Origin: an uncultured SAR86 cluster bacterium
GTDB taxonomy: Bacteria > Pseudomonadota > Gammaproteobacteria > Magnimaribacterales > Magnimaribacteraceae
DNA length: 46,099 bases
Reading direction: 5' to 3'
Assembly: GCA_902628375.1 (NCBI GenBank)
Contig: CACOMS010000008.1
Location: 1 to 46,099, forward strand
In this document: positions 27,448 to 35,102 of the stretch, one piece after another
How the letters are laid out: each line of letters opens with the position of its first letter
Numbering within the stretch: the stretch's first letter is position 1
Translations under genes and position numbers: made by a program
Notes under the pieces: generated by a model
The model's database searches: none
What the model was told of the DNA's origin: nothing
Seen by the model: the letters and a program-made list of their open reading frames with translations, nothing else

Positions 27448-27924
27448 ATGAATAGATTAAAAGAGTTTTCTAAAAGAAAAAGCATAGAACAAGTAGAAGA
27501 AGGTTCAGAATTAGCACCTAAATTTGATGATAATGGTCTAATTCCTGTCGTAATTAGTGATTATTCTTCAAATGACATACTAATGCACGGCTATATGAAC
27601 CAGGAGTCACTTAAGCAAACTATAGATACAGGAGAAGCTCATTATTGGAGCAGAAGTAGGCAATTACTTTGGAAAAAAGGTGCAACAAGCGGAATGACTC
27701 ATAGAGTTAAAGAAATATTAATAGATGATGATCAAGATGCAATTTGGTTAAAAGTTGAAGTTGAAGGTTTAGGCGCGAGTTGCCATGTGGGATACAAATC
27801 TTGTTTTTATCGTAAGATAATTAACGAAGAAGATAGTTCAATTAGACTAGAGTTTACAGAAGAGGAGAAAGTATTTGATCCTGATATTGTTTATCCAGGA
27901 TCAGAAAATCCAACAAAGCTATAA
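27448..27924 (+). CDS. hisI: Phosphoribosyl-AMP cyclohydrolase
   Basis: Opens the adenine ring of phosphoribosyl-AMP, the third step of histidine synthesis. At 158 aa it is a stand-alone HisI without the HisE pyrophosphohydrolase domain. Signature motifs are LMHGYMNQESL, YWSRSRQLLWKKGATSG, the metal-binding DDDQDA, and GASCHVGYKSCFYR with catalytic Cys and His. An N-terminal extension of about 30 residues (KRKSIEQVEEGSELAPKFD) resembles that of other extended HisI proteins. No other his gene is in the window. It could be co-transcribed with tRNA-Arg 55 bases downstream. Confidence 0.95.
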   Translation: MNRLKEFSKRKSIEQVEEGSELAPKFDDNGLIPVVISDYSSNDILMHGYMNQESLKQTIDTGEAHYWSRSRQLLWKKGATSGMTHRVKEILIDDDQDAIWLKVEVEGLGASCHVGYKSCFYRKIINEEDSSIRLEFTEEEKVFDPDIVYPGSENPTKL

Positions 27925-27979
27925 ATTATCATTCCACCAGATTCTAAATCTTGAATTAGTTGATAGAATAAATGTGAAG

Positions 27980-28056
27980 GCCCCGTTAGCTCAGTCGGAT
28001 AGAGCGCTGGATTCCTAATCCAGAGGCCATAGGTTCAAATCCTGTACGGGGCACCA
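27980..28056 (+). tRNA. tRNA-Arg (CCU)
   Basis: A 77-base tRNA with a perfect 7-bp acceptor stem GCCCCGT/ACGGGGC, discriminator A and encoded CCA. The anticodon stem CTGGA/TCCAG encloses the loop TTCCTAA, giving anticodon CCU. D- and T-loops are standard (GGTTCAAATCC). The next coding sequence starts only 10 bases after the CCA. Confidence 0.97.
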
Positions 28057-28068
28057 GGAAAAGTTATG
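28057..28068 (+). promoter_or_regulatory. Ribosome-binding site abutting the tRNA 3' end
   Basis: GGAAAAG begins directly after the tRNA CCA, and ATG follows at 28066. After 3' processing of the tRNA the mRNA would keep only a 9-base leader that contains the Shine-Dalgarno sequence. Confidence 0.6.
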
Positions 28069-29604
28069 AATTGGAAGAAAGAAACAGAACAAATATCTTT
28101 AAGACAAAAGTTAGCAAAAGCTCAAGGAGGAAAAGAAGCCATAGAACTCCAACATAAAAAAGGGAGATTAACTCTTAGAGAAAGAATAGAAATATTAGTT
28201 GATAAAGACTCTTTCCAAGAGCAGGGAGAAATAGCTGGTGGTAGTGAATTAAATGAAAAAGGTGAAATAGAAAGTTTCACACCAGCAAACTTTATTCTAG
28301 GTTTTGCAAAAATTAACAATAAGCCTGTTGTTGTAGGTGGAGAAGATTTCACAGTGAAAGGAGGTTCTCCAAATCCTGCTGGACTTAGAAAGAGTGTATA
28401 TACAGAAGAGCTTGCTCTTCAATATAAAATGCCTTTGGTTAGATTGCACGAAGGTGGAGGTGGGTCTGTAGCCGGCCCTGCTAAATCTAAGAATAAAGGT
28501 TATGGCGGAGATCCTGTTTTTTCTAAATCCAGGTTTAAATCTGTTGCTGATACCTTAAAGGAAATACCAGTGGTTTCTGCTGCTGTAGGACCTGTAGCAG
28601 GCCTTCCTGCAGCTAGATTTGTAGCATCTCATTTTAGGATTATGACCAAAAAAACCTCTCAAATACTGGTAGCAGGACCAGCTGTTGTTGAAAGAGCTTT
28701 TGGTAAATTAATGACTAAAGAAGAGTTAGGTGGCTCTAAAATTCATAGCCAGAATGGAGTTGCAGATAATATTGCTGAAGATGAAACCGATGCATTTAAA
28801 CAAATAAGGCAATTTCTTGAATTTTTTCCTCAAAATATTTACGAAATACCAGAAAGAAAATTATCTGAAGATCCAATAAATAGAGAACAAGAAGAACTTT
28901 TATCAATTGTTCCTAAAGACAGAAAAAAATCATATGAAATGAGGGACATAATTAAATATGTTTTTGATGAAGCTTCATTTTTTGAAATGACAAAGTTCTT
29001 TGGTAGAGGGATTATTACTGGCTTCGCAAGAATAAATGGTTATTCAGTTGGAATACTAGCTAATGATTCTAATTTTTATGCTGGTTCTATGTCTGCAGAT
29101 GGAGCTAAAAAGACAGCAAGATTTGTTAGGACTTGTGATACTTTTAATATTCCGATAGTAAGCTTAGTCGATGAACCTGGTTTCTTAATTGGTCCAGAAG
29201 CAGAATCTCAAGCTACTATACTTTATGGTACTGAAGCTGTTCTAGCTGTAACTGAGTCTACCGTGCCATGGTCAACTGTAATGATAAGAAAGTCATTTGG
29301 TGTAGCAGCAGCAGCTCATTATGGTCCAGACGGTTATGTTCTTGCTTGGCCTTCTGCTGAATCTGGCCCTCTTCCTTTAGAAGGCGGAGTAGCTGTAGCA
29401 TTTAAGAAAGAGATTGAATCAGCTAAAGATCCAGAAGCTAAGAGAAAAGAAATAGAACAAAAGATGAGTAAAAATCAGAATCCTTTTCCAAGAGCTGAAA
29501 GCTTTTCTGTACATGAAATTATAGATCCTCGAAAAACTAGGTTTTATCTTTCTAACTGGGCAGAAAGGATTCAGCCTCAAATGAAAGCAAAGTTATTCAA
29601 GTAA
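28066..29604 (+). CDS. Acyl-CoA carboxylase carboxyltransferase (beta) subunit
   Basis: A 512-aa biotin-dependent carboxyltransferase of the propionyl-/methylcrotonyl-/acyl-CoA carboxylase beta family. It moves a carboxyl group from carboxybiotin to an acyl-CoA. It has the two crotonase-like halves. The first carries VRLHEGGGGSVAGPA (about residues 124-138, oxyanion Gly pair). The second carries SLVDEPGFLIGPEAE (about 367-381) and KSFGVAAAAHYGPDGYVLAWPSAE. The precise substrate is undetermined; the length matches PccB and MccB. No biotin carboxylase or carrier subunit is nearby, so the partner must be encoded elsewhere. It begins 10 bases after tRNA-Arg and precedes an aldehyde dehydrogenase. 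Confidence 0.9.
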   Translation: MNWKKETEQISLRQKLAKAQGGKEAIELQHKKGRLTLRERIEILVDKDSFQEQGEIAGGSELNEKGEIESFTPANFILGFAKINNKPVVVGGEDFTVKGGSPNPAGLRKSVYTEELALQYKMPLVRLHEGGGGSVAGPAKSKNKGYGGDPVFSKSRFKSVADTLKEIPVVSAAVGPVAGLPAARFVASHFRIMTKKTSQILVAGPAVVERAFGKLMTKEELGGSKIHSQNGVADNIAEDETDAFKQIRQFLEFFPQNIYEIPERKLSEDPINREQEELLSIVPKDRKKSYEMRDIIKYVFDEASFFEMTKFFGRGIITGFARINGYSVGILANDSNFYAGSMSADGAKKTARFVRTCDTFNIPIVSLVDEPGFLIGPEAESQATILYGTEAVLAVTESTVPWSTVMIRKSFGVAAAAHYGPDGYVLAWPSAESGPLPLEGGVAVAFKKEIESAKDPEAKRKEIEQKMSKNQNPFPRAESFSVHEIIDPRKTRFYLSNWAERIQPQMKAKLFK

Positions 29605-29682
29605 ATAAGAAACTTATTTGAAGACATAATAATCTTAGAAATATATACTATTTCGTTCACAATAATTTAAGGAGTTGATGAT

Positions 29683-31113
29683 ATGAAATCATGTAAACAA
29701 TTTTATATAAATGGAGAATGGGTTGATCCTGCAGAAGGAACTAATTCATTTGAAGTTATTAATCCTGCTAACGAAGAGGTTATAGGGGAAATAGCTTTAG
29801 GTAGTGCAAAAGATGTAGATAATGCCGTAAGCGCTGCTCAAGAAGCTTTCAAAACTTTTAGTACTACTTCTGTAGAAGAGAGGCTTGGCCTTTTAGGAAA
29901 AATAGTTGAGGTATATCAATCTAGATATGATGAAGTTGCTGAAACAATCTCTAAAGAAATGGGTGCCCCACTTTCTTTATCTAAAGCAGCTCAGGCAGCT
30001 ACAGGACTAGGTCACTTTGCTCAAACTATAGAGATCCTTCAGGATTTTGATTGGGAGGAAACTAAAGGAAGAAATATCATTAGAAAAGAACCTATAGGAG
30101 TTGTAGGAATGATTACTCCATGGAACTGGCCAATTAATCAAATTTCTTGCAAAGTTGCTCCTGCCCTAGCAGCTGGATGCACAATGGTTCTTAAACCAAC
30201 AGAAATTGCACCACTAAATGCTATTTTATTTGCTGAGATAATGGATGAAGCAGGTGTTCCAGCAGGTGTTTTCAATCTAGTTAATGGAGATGGACCAACT
30301 GTAGGTGAAGCTATGTCTTCACATCCCGGTATAGACATGATGTCTTTCACTGGATCTACAAGAGCGGGAATCAGTGTTGCTAAAGGTGCAGCAGATACTG
30401 TTAAGAGAGTCTCACAAGAACTTGGTGGGAAATCAGCAAATATAATTCTAGATGACGCAGATTTTGAATCTGCAATTACAGGAGGAGCGAAACACTGCTT
30501 TAACAATAGCGGCCAATCTTGTAATGCCCCTACTAGAATGCTTGTTCCTGAATCAAGACATGATGAAGCTAAAGAAATAGCCAAAAAAGCAGCTGAGTCT
30601 ACTAAAGTGGGTGACCCTTTTGCTGAAGATACAGGTATAGGACCAGTAGTAAGTGAAGTTCAATTTAATAAAATCCAAGGCCTTATAGAAAAAGGTATTG
30701 AAGAAGGAGCAGAACTTGTAGCTGGAGGTCCAGGAAAGCCTGAAGGGCTTAATGCGGGTTACTATGTTAGACCAACTGTTTTTGCTAATGTTAATAATGA
30801 CATGACAATTGCAAGAGAAGAAATTTTTGGTCCAGTTTTATCAATTCTTCCATATAAAGATGAAGATGAAGCTCTAGAAATTGCTAATGATACTGAATAT
30901 GGTCTCTATGGTTATGTTTCTTCTGGAGACATAGAGAGAGCCAAATCAGTTGCCAATAGAATAAGAAGTGGAAGTGTTGCGATAAACGGAGCATCAGCAG
31001 ACTTCACAGCACCTTTTGGAGGATATAAACAATCAGGAAACGGAAGAGAATGGGGTCCTTTTGGATTTGAAGAGTTCTTAGAAGTTAAAGCTGTTATTGG
31101 TTATAGCCAATAA
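29683..31113 (+). CDS. Aldehyde dehydrogenase (NAD(P)-dependent)
   Basis: A 476-aa aldehyde dehydrogenase that oxidises an aldehyde to the acid. The Rossmann and substrate motifs are MITPWNWPINQISCK, MVLKPTEIAPLNA and FTGSTRAG. General base Glu246 is in QELGGKSANI and nucleophile Cys280 in NSGQSCNAP. The C-terminal PFGGYKQSGNGREWG is typical. The substrate is not predictable. A strong AAGGAG precedes the ATG, and a palindromic terminator lies directly downstream. The 78-base gap after the carboxyltransferase gene has no clear terminator, so the two may be co-transcribed. Confidence 0.94.
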   Translation: MKSCKQFYINGEWVDPAEGTNSFEVINPANEEVIGEIALGSAKDVDNAVSAAQEAFKTFSTTSVEERLGLLGKIVEVYQSRYDEVAETISKEMGAPLSLSKAAQAATGLGHFAQTIEILQDFDWEETKGRNIIRKEPIGVVGMITPWNWPINQISCKVAPALAAGCTMVLKPTEIAPLNAILFAEIMDEAGVPAGVFNLVNGDGPTVGEAMSSHPGIDMMSFTGSTRAGISVAKGAADTVKRVSQELGGKSANIILDDADFESAITGGAKHCFNNSGQSCNAPTRMLVPESRHDEAKEIAKKAAESTKVGDPFAEDTGIGPVVSEVQFNKIQGLIEKGIEEGAELVAGGPGKPEGLNAGYYVRPTVFANVNNDMTIAREEIFGPVLSILPYKDEDEALEIANDTEYGLYGYVSSGDIERAKSVANRIRSGSVAINGASADFTAPFGGYKQSGNGREWGPFGFEEFLEVKAVIGYSQ

Positions 31114-31116
31114 GAT

Positions 31117-31143
31117 AAAAAGGCCACTTAAGTGGCCTTTTTT
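31117..31143. terminator. Bidirectional intrinsic terminator
   Basis: A 26-bp perfect palindrome: AAAAAGGCCAC, loop TTAA, then the complement ending in TTTTTT on the plus strand and TTTTT on the minus strand. It ends both the aldehyde dehydrogenase and the convergent 2-hydroxyacid dehydrogenase, whose stop codon it overlaps. Confidence 0.9.
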
Positions 31144-32098
31144 ACACTTCGTTAATTATTTTATCTCCCGAAACTAACCTGGATATATTATCTAAGAATA
31201 AATCAACTGCCCTCTCTGGAGCTTTAGGTCCCCAAGCAGAGTCATGAGGTGTTATGAAACAATTTTCTAGCTCCCATAAAGGAGAGGAATCTGGAAGTGG
31301 CTCTGGATCAGTAGTATCAAGAGCTGCAACTGAAATTTGTTTTGATTCCAAAGCTTTGATTAAGGCTTCTTCATCTACTGTCTCTCCCCTTCCAACATTA
31401 ATAAACATTGAAGATTCTTTCATGCATTTAAATTGATCTTCTCCAAATACCTTTAAAGTTTCAGGAGTTACTGGCAAGCAATTAACTACAAAATCGCTTT
31501 GTTTAAGCATTTCATCTAAGTCACTAGGCTTAAAAAGCTGATCTAAGTTATTTGTATCCACCGGAGTTCTCTTGGTAGCAAGAACTCTCATTCTAAAAGC
31601 TTTTGCTAATCTTCCTACTTCTTGACCAATACCACCAAATCCAGCTATACCTATAGTTAAATCAGTTAATTCACCAGTTAACATCATTGGTGTCCAGTCC
31701 TTGTTTTTTTGTTTTTCTATATGAGAGTCTATATCTTTAACGACTCTTAATATTTGAGAAAAAACATAAGTAGCTATAGTAATTGCATGAATACCTCCTC
31801 CATGAGAAAAGGTTTTTACTTTTGAAATAATTTCTTGAGCAAATTCGCTCTCAGTACCTGCCCAGCTACCTTGCACAAAAGTACAACTTTCTAAAGCGGT
31901 CATTAAGTTTTGTTTATATTCTGAATCAGCTAAAGCTCTGAACATCACTTCATAAGATAGAAAAAAGACATCAGGCTGGACGCTACTATCTTTAAGAATA
32001 CCCTTCTCATCAATTAAAACTATAGTGTGTCCTGTTAGGTCTTTATTCAAACGCTCTTTAAAAGCCGTATAGGTAAATTCGCTGATACAAATATTCAT
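31142..32098 (-). CDS. D-isomer specific 2-hydroxyacid dehydrogenase
   Basis: A 318-aa NAD(P)-dependent dehydrogenase of the D-2-hydroxyacid family. The nucleotide-binding motif is IGIAGFGGIGQEVGRLAKAF (about residues 148-167). The catalytic Arg is in INVGRGETVDEEAL, the Glu in DTTDPEPLPDSSPLW, and the His in FITPHDSAWG. The N-terminal substrate domain is divergent, and the usual Gly-x-Asn segment is not obvious. A role as glyoxylate/hydroxypyruvate reductase-like enzyme is possible, but the substrate is unknown. It is 11 bases downstream of the sulfotransferase gene on the same strand, and ends at a bidirectional terminator. Confidence 0.9.
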   Translation of the reverse strand: MNICISEFTYTAFKERLNKDLTGHTIVLIDEKGILKDSSVQPDVFFLSYEVMFRALADSEYKQNLMTALESCTFVQGSWAGTESEFAQEIISKVKTFSHGGGIHAITIATYVFSQILRVVKDIDSHIEKQKNKDWTPMMLTGELTDLTIGIAGFGGIGQEVGRLAKAFRMRVLATKRTPVDTNNLDQLFKPSDLDEMLKQSDFVVNCLPVTPETLKVFGEDQFKCMKESSMFINVGRGETVDEEALIKALESKQISVAALDTTDPEPLPDSSPLWELENCFITPHDSAWGPKAPERAVDLFLDNISRLVSGDKIINEV

Positions 32099-32109
32099 AC
32101 TGACATTAT

Positions 32110-33201
32110 TTATATACTAAGTCTTTTTTCAACCTCTTCTTCATTTAAGCCAAAATCGTTCAAAGAATATATGTGCTTTTTTGCATTATTTGACTCAATA
32201 TGATCTTTTACTTCTTTAACTAATTTATTTTTTAGATTGGAATCCCACTCAAAATTAAACTCTTTGTAAATAGATTCAATAATTGAAACTGGGTCTTTTA
32301 TCAAATCTTCAAAGTTTACTTCATAAACTCTATTTGGATTTTCTTGTTTGAATTGATGATATTTAATTAGCGCATCTTCCCAATAGCCAAGCATAAAATT
32401 ACCTATCTGATCTTTGCTGACCTCATTAGAGAAAGACTTCCTTACTTTATAGGTTAAGCTACAAATTGAAGCTAAAGATTCCTTAGGGTCTCTTTTTACT
32501 CTCAAAAATTTAGCACTCCTATAGCATTCTGATATTTCTTTCATGTGACGGAGGTGATTTGGATCTTTAAATAACCATCTTCTTTCTTCTTCGTTTCGTG
32601 AAATAAAATTGATAAATCTTTTATGCCATAAGAAAGCAGACTTAAAATCACTTTCTTTCAAATACTCTCCGTAAGTAGGTATATTCGCCATATATATATA
32701 ACTTAAACTTCTTACGCTTAGAGGATGAATTAATAGACATTCTTCAGGTAATTCAGGTCCCATCTCATGCAGAAGATCTATCTCAGGTATTACTTTCTTC
32801 ATAACCTTGAATTCTAGTTTCGTTCTTCTTAATTTATTCTTCCATTTAAAAGTATCTTTATTAACTTCAGGAAAGGGATTTCTTATTTCCCAAAACAAGG
32901 GACTTCTATGATTCTCATCTAAGCCAAGTAAATGAAATAAAAAAGTAGTGCCTGATCTTGGTAATCCAGTTACAAATAAAGTCTCTTTCGGGTCTATAGA
33001 AATGTTCTTTTTACTGTATGCATAAAGACTTGATCTCATTCTTAGCTGATGTGTGATCTGGTACTTGACTCCCAATCTTCCGTATAAATTGAGATTTGCC
33101 TCTTTTTTGAGTGAATCCAAAAGAATAGTTAAGGGCTCAATGTAATCCTCTTCTCCTAAAGAATCTCCAAATTTCAGATTTATATCTTTGATTTCTAGCA
33201 T
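32110..33201 (-). CDS. PAPS-dependent sulfotransferase family protein
   Basis: A 363-aa protein with the sulfotransferase fold. The 5'-phosphosulfate loop is FVTGLPRSGTTFLFHLLGL (Pro81-Thr86 core). The 3'-phosphate site is FLRVKRDPKESLASICSL. It resembles the bacterial three-domain-type sulfotransferase proteins that act on small or lipid acceptors; the acceptor is unknown. A longer frame starts at a TTG at 33243 and would overlap the ABC exporter gene by 31 bp. I chose the ATG at 33201, 11 bases after that gene's stop. It lies downstream of four ABC exporter genes and is probably co-transcribed with the nearest pair. Confidence 0.85.
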   Translation of the reverse strand: MLEIKDINLKFGDSLGEEDYIEPLTILLDSLKKEANLNLYGRLGVKYQITHQLRMRSSLYAYSKKNISIDPKETLFVTGLPRSGTTFLFHLLGLDENHRSPLFWEIRNPFPEVNKDTFKWKNKLRRTKLEFKVMKKVIPEIDLLHEMGPELPEECLLIHPLSVRSLSYIYMANIPTYGEYLKESDFKSAFLWHKRFINFISRNEEERRWLFKDPNHLRHMKEISECYRSAKFLRVKRDPKESLASICSLTYKVRKSFSNEVSKDQIGNFMLGYWEDALIKYHQFKQENPNRVYEVNFEDLIKDPVSIIESIYKEFNFEWDSNLKNKLVKEVKDHIESNNAKKHIYSLNDFGLNEEEVEKRLSI

Positions 33202-33212
33202 ATATTCTTTGA

Positions 33213-35102
33213 TTAACTTCTTTCTTCTTTTTGTTTTTCCCAAGTTTCAAACATTCTGAAATACAGCCCTCGCATCTCCATTAATTCTTCATGTGAGCCT
33301 ATCTCTACTATTTTTTGATCGTCTATAACTGCAGTTATATCTGCTCTCATTGTTGTTGCTAACCTATGGGCTATTATTATGGCTGTTCTTCCTTCAAGTA
33401 AAGCATCCAAAGCTTTCTCAATTTTAGATTCACTCTGTTGATCTATATTTGATGTAGCTTCATCTAATATTAAAACCCTAGGCTTGCTCAAGAAAGCTCT
33501 TGCTAATGCTAATAGCTGCCTTTCTCCAGAAGATAAAGAAGATCCTCTTTCGTGACAATGAGTATCTAAGCCTTCAGGCAGTCTATTAATCATATCCTCT
33601 ATTCCAACGGCTTTAATAGCAGTTAATAGTTCTTCTTCTGTTGCTTCTGGTTTAGAAAATAAGATATTTTCTCTTATGGTTCCATGGAATAAGAATGGTT
33701 CTTGCGGAACTATCCCTAGTTGTGAATGCAAAGAACTAAAACTAATTTCTTTAAGGTCAGTACCATCTAAAGTTATCGAACCTTTTGTGGGATCGTAAAA
33801 TCTTGAAATCAATTTAGCAATCGTAGACTTTCCTGCACCTGTAGGACCAACAAAAGAAACCGTCTTTCCTGCTTCTATATGTAAAGTTAGGTCTTTAAGG
33901 ATTTCTGTTTTTCCATCATATGCAAAACTGACATTATTTATACTTATCTCTCCTTTTAAATTTTTAAGCTCAATAGCATTCTCCTTTTCTACAACAGAAG
34001 GTTTAGTCTCTAGTAAGCCTTTTAATTTTATTACTGCAGCATTCCCTGACTGGAATTCATTATATAAACCTGAAAGCTCATTTATTGGTATAAAGAATCG
34101 TCCTACTAATATATTAAAAGCAACCAGAGTTCCTAAAGTAAAGGCACCTTCCGGGTCTAAAGTAGGGTTTTCATTTCTTAAAATAAAAAACCCAGCAATA
34201 AAGATAACAATAGATGTTAATGTGGTTATAACTTGAGTGCCTTGTCTATAAATCGATTGGATTTTAGCTGTGTAGTCATTAGCATTTCTGTGATCTCCAA
34301 CTATATTCCTATGATTGATCATATTATGTTTCATTCTATTAAATGAAATAACTAGCCTCATTCCAGATAAACTCTCTTGTAAATCAGACAAAACATCGGC
34401 TATCTTATTTCTTACAACCTCATAGCCCTTTTCAGAAGACCTGCTAAACCAGATTGTAAAAGTTAACATGATGGGCGAGGCAAATAATAAGAGGATTAGA
34501 GTCAGTTGAACATTAAAAGAAAAGAGCAAAATTAATATGAATGCCAAGGCTAATAATTGAGCGATTAAATTTACAAGGCCTGTTTGTAATAAATTAGATA
34601 ATGCTTCTATATCACTTGTCATTCTTGTTAGTAATCTACCGGCTTTTTCTTCTGTAAAAAAATCTACGGATAGCCTCTGAAGATGACTAAATACTCTAAC
34701 TCTTAAGTCATACATTAATAATTGACCTAACCGTCCTAAAAATCTTATTCTTATTCCACTTATAACTACTGCAAGACATAAGCTTCCTACCCACACGCCG
34801 GCTACCATTAAAAGAACATTAAATTGTTTGGGTATTATGGCCTGGTCAATTGCAACTTGAACTAGATAAGGTCCAACTAACAATAGCATTTCTGTTAAAG
34901 CAACAAGAATCAAGGCAAATATAAATCTAAACTTATAAGGCGCTAAAAAATTCCATAGAGTAAATGGTTTGGTTTCTTCATATTGATGCGAAAAAGATAC
35001 CTCCAAAGATGAAAAATCAGGTTCTTGATCTATTAATGCATTGGTTCTTTCAGATAACTCCGGAGGAATACCAGCAAAAGGTAGGTTAGCTTCCTTACTC
35101 AC
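33213..35102 (-). CDS. ABC exporter half-transporter, catalytic partner
   Basis: A 629-aa MsbA/TM287-TM288-type half-exporter with six transmembrane helices (about residues 55-355) and one nucleotide-binding domain. Walker A is GPTGAGKS (about 419-426), the Q-loop VPQEPFLF, the signature LSSGE (about 523-527), Walker B LILDEATSNID with an intact catalytic Glu, and the switch His IIAHRLAT. The frame is open to an ATG at 35123. A perfect AAAGGAGG with 5 bases spacing points instead to the GTG at 35102, which overlaps the upstream stop (GTGAGTAA). It pairs with the upstream half-transporter as a heterodimer. The substrate is unknown; lipids or drugs are typical of the family. Confidence 0.93.
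   Translation of the reverse strand: MSKEANLPFAGIPPELSERTNALIDQEPDFSSLEVSFSHQYEETKPFTLWNFLAPYKFRFIFALILVALTEMLLLVGPYLVQVAIDQAIIPKQFNVLLMVAGVWVGSLCLAVVISGIRIRFLGRLGQLLMYDLRVRVFSHLQRLSVDFFTEEKAGRLLTRMTSDIEALSNLLQTGLVNLIAQLLALAFILILLFSFNVQLTLILLLFASPIMLTFTIWFSRSSEKGYEVVRNKIADVLSDLQESLSGMRLVISFNRMKHNMINHRNIVGDHRNANDYTAKIQSIYRQGTQVITTLTSIVIFIAGFFILRNENPTLDPEGAFTLGTLVAFNILVGRFFIPINELSGLYNEFQSGNAAVIKLKGLLETKPSVVEKENAIELKNLKGEISINNVSFAYDGKTEILKDLTLHIEAGKTVSFVGPTGAGKSTIAKLISRFYDPTKGSITLDGTDLKEISFSSLHSQLGIVPQEPFLFHGTIRENILFSKPEATEEELLTAIKAVGIEDMINRLPEGLDTHCHERGSSLSSGERQLLALARAFLSKPRVLILDEATSNIDQQSESKIEKALDALLEGRTAIIIAHRLATTMRADITAVIDDQKIVEIGSHEELMEMRGLYFRMFETWEKQKEERS

Noticed and set aside
30138-30584. 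148-codon minus-strand ORF inside the aldehyde dehydrogenase
   Set aside because: Antisense shadow of a strongly conserved gene; no ribosome-binding site and no recognisable protein.
33202-33243. Upstream TTG start for the sulfotransferase
   Set aside because: It would overlap the ABC exporter by 31 bp and adds a Lys/Arg-rich run unlike the family; the ATG at 33201 fits better.
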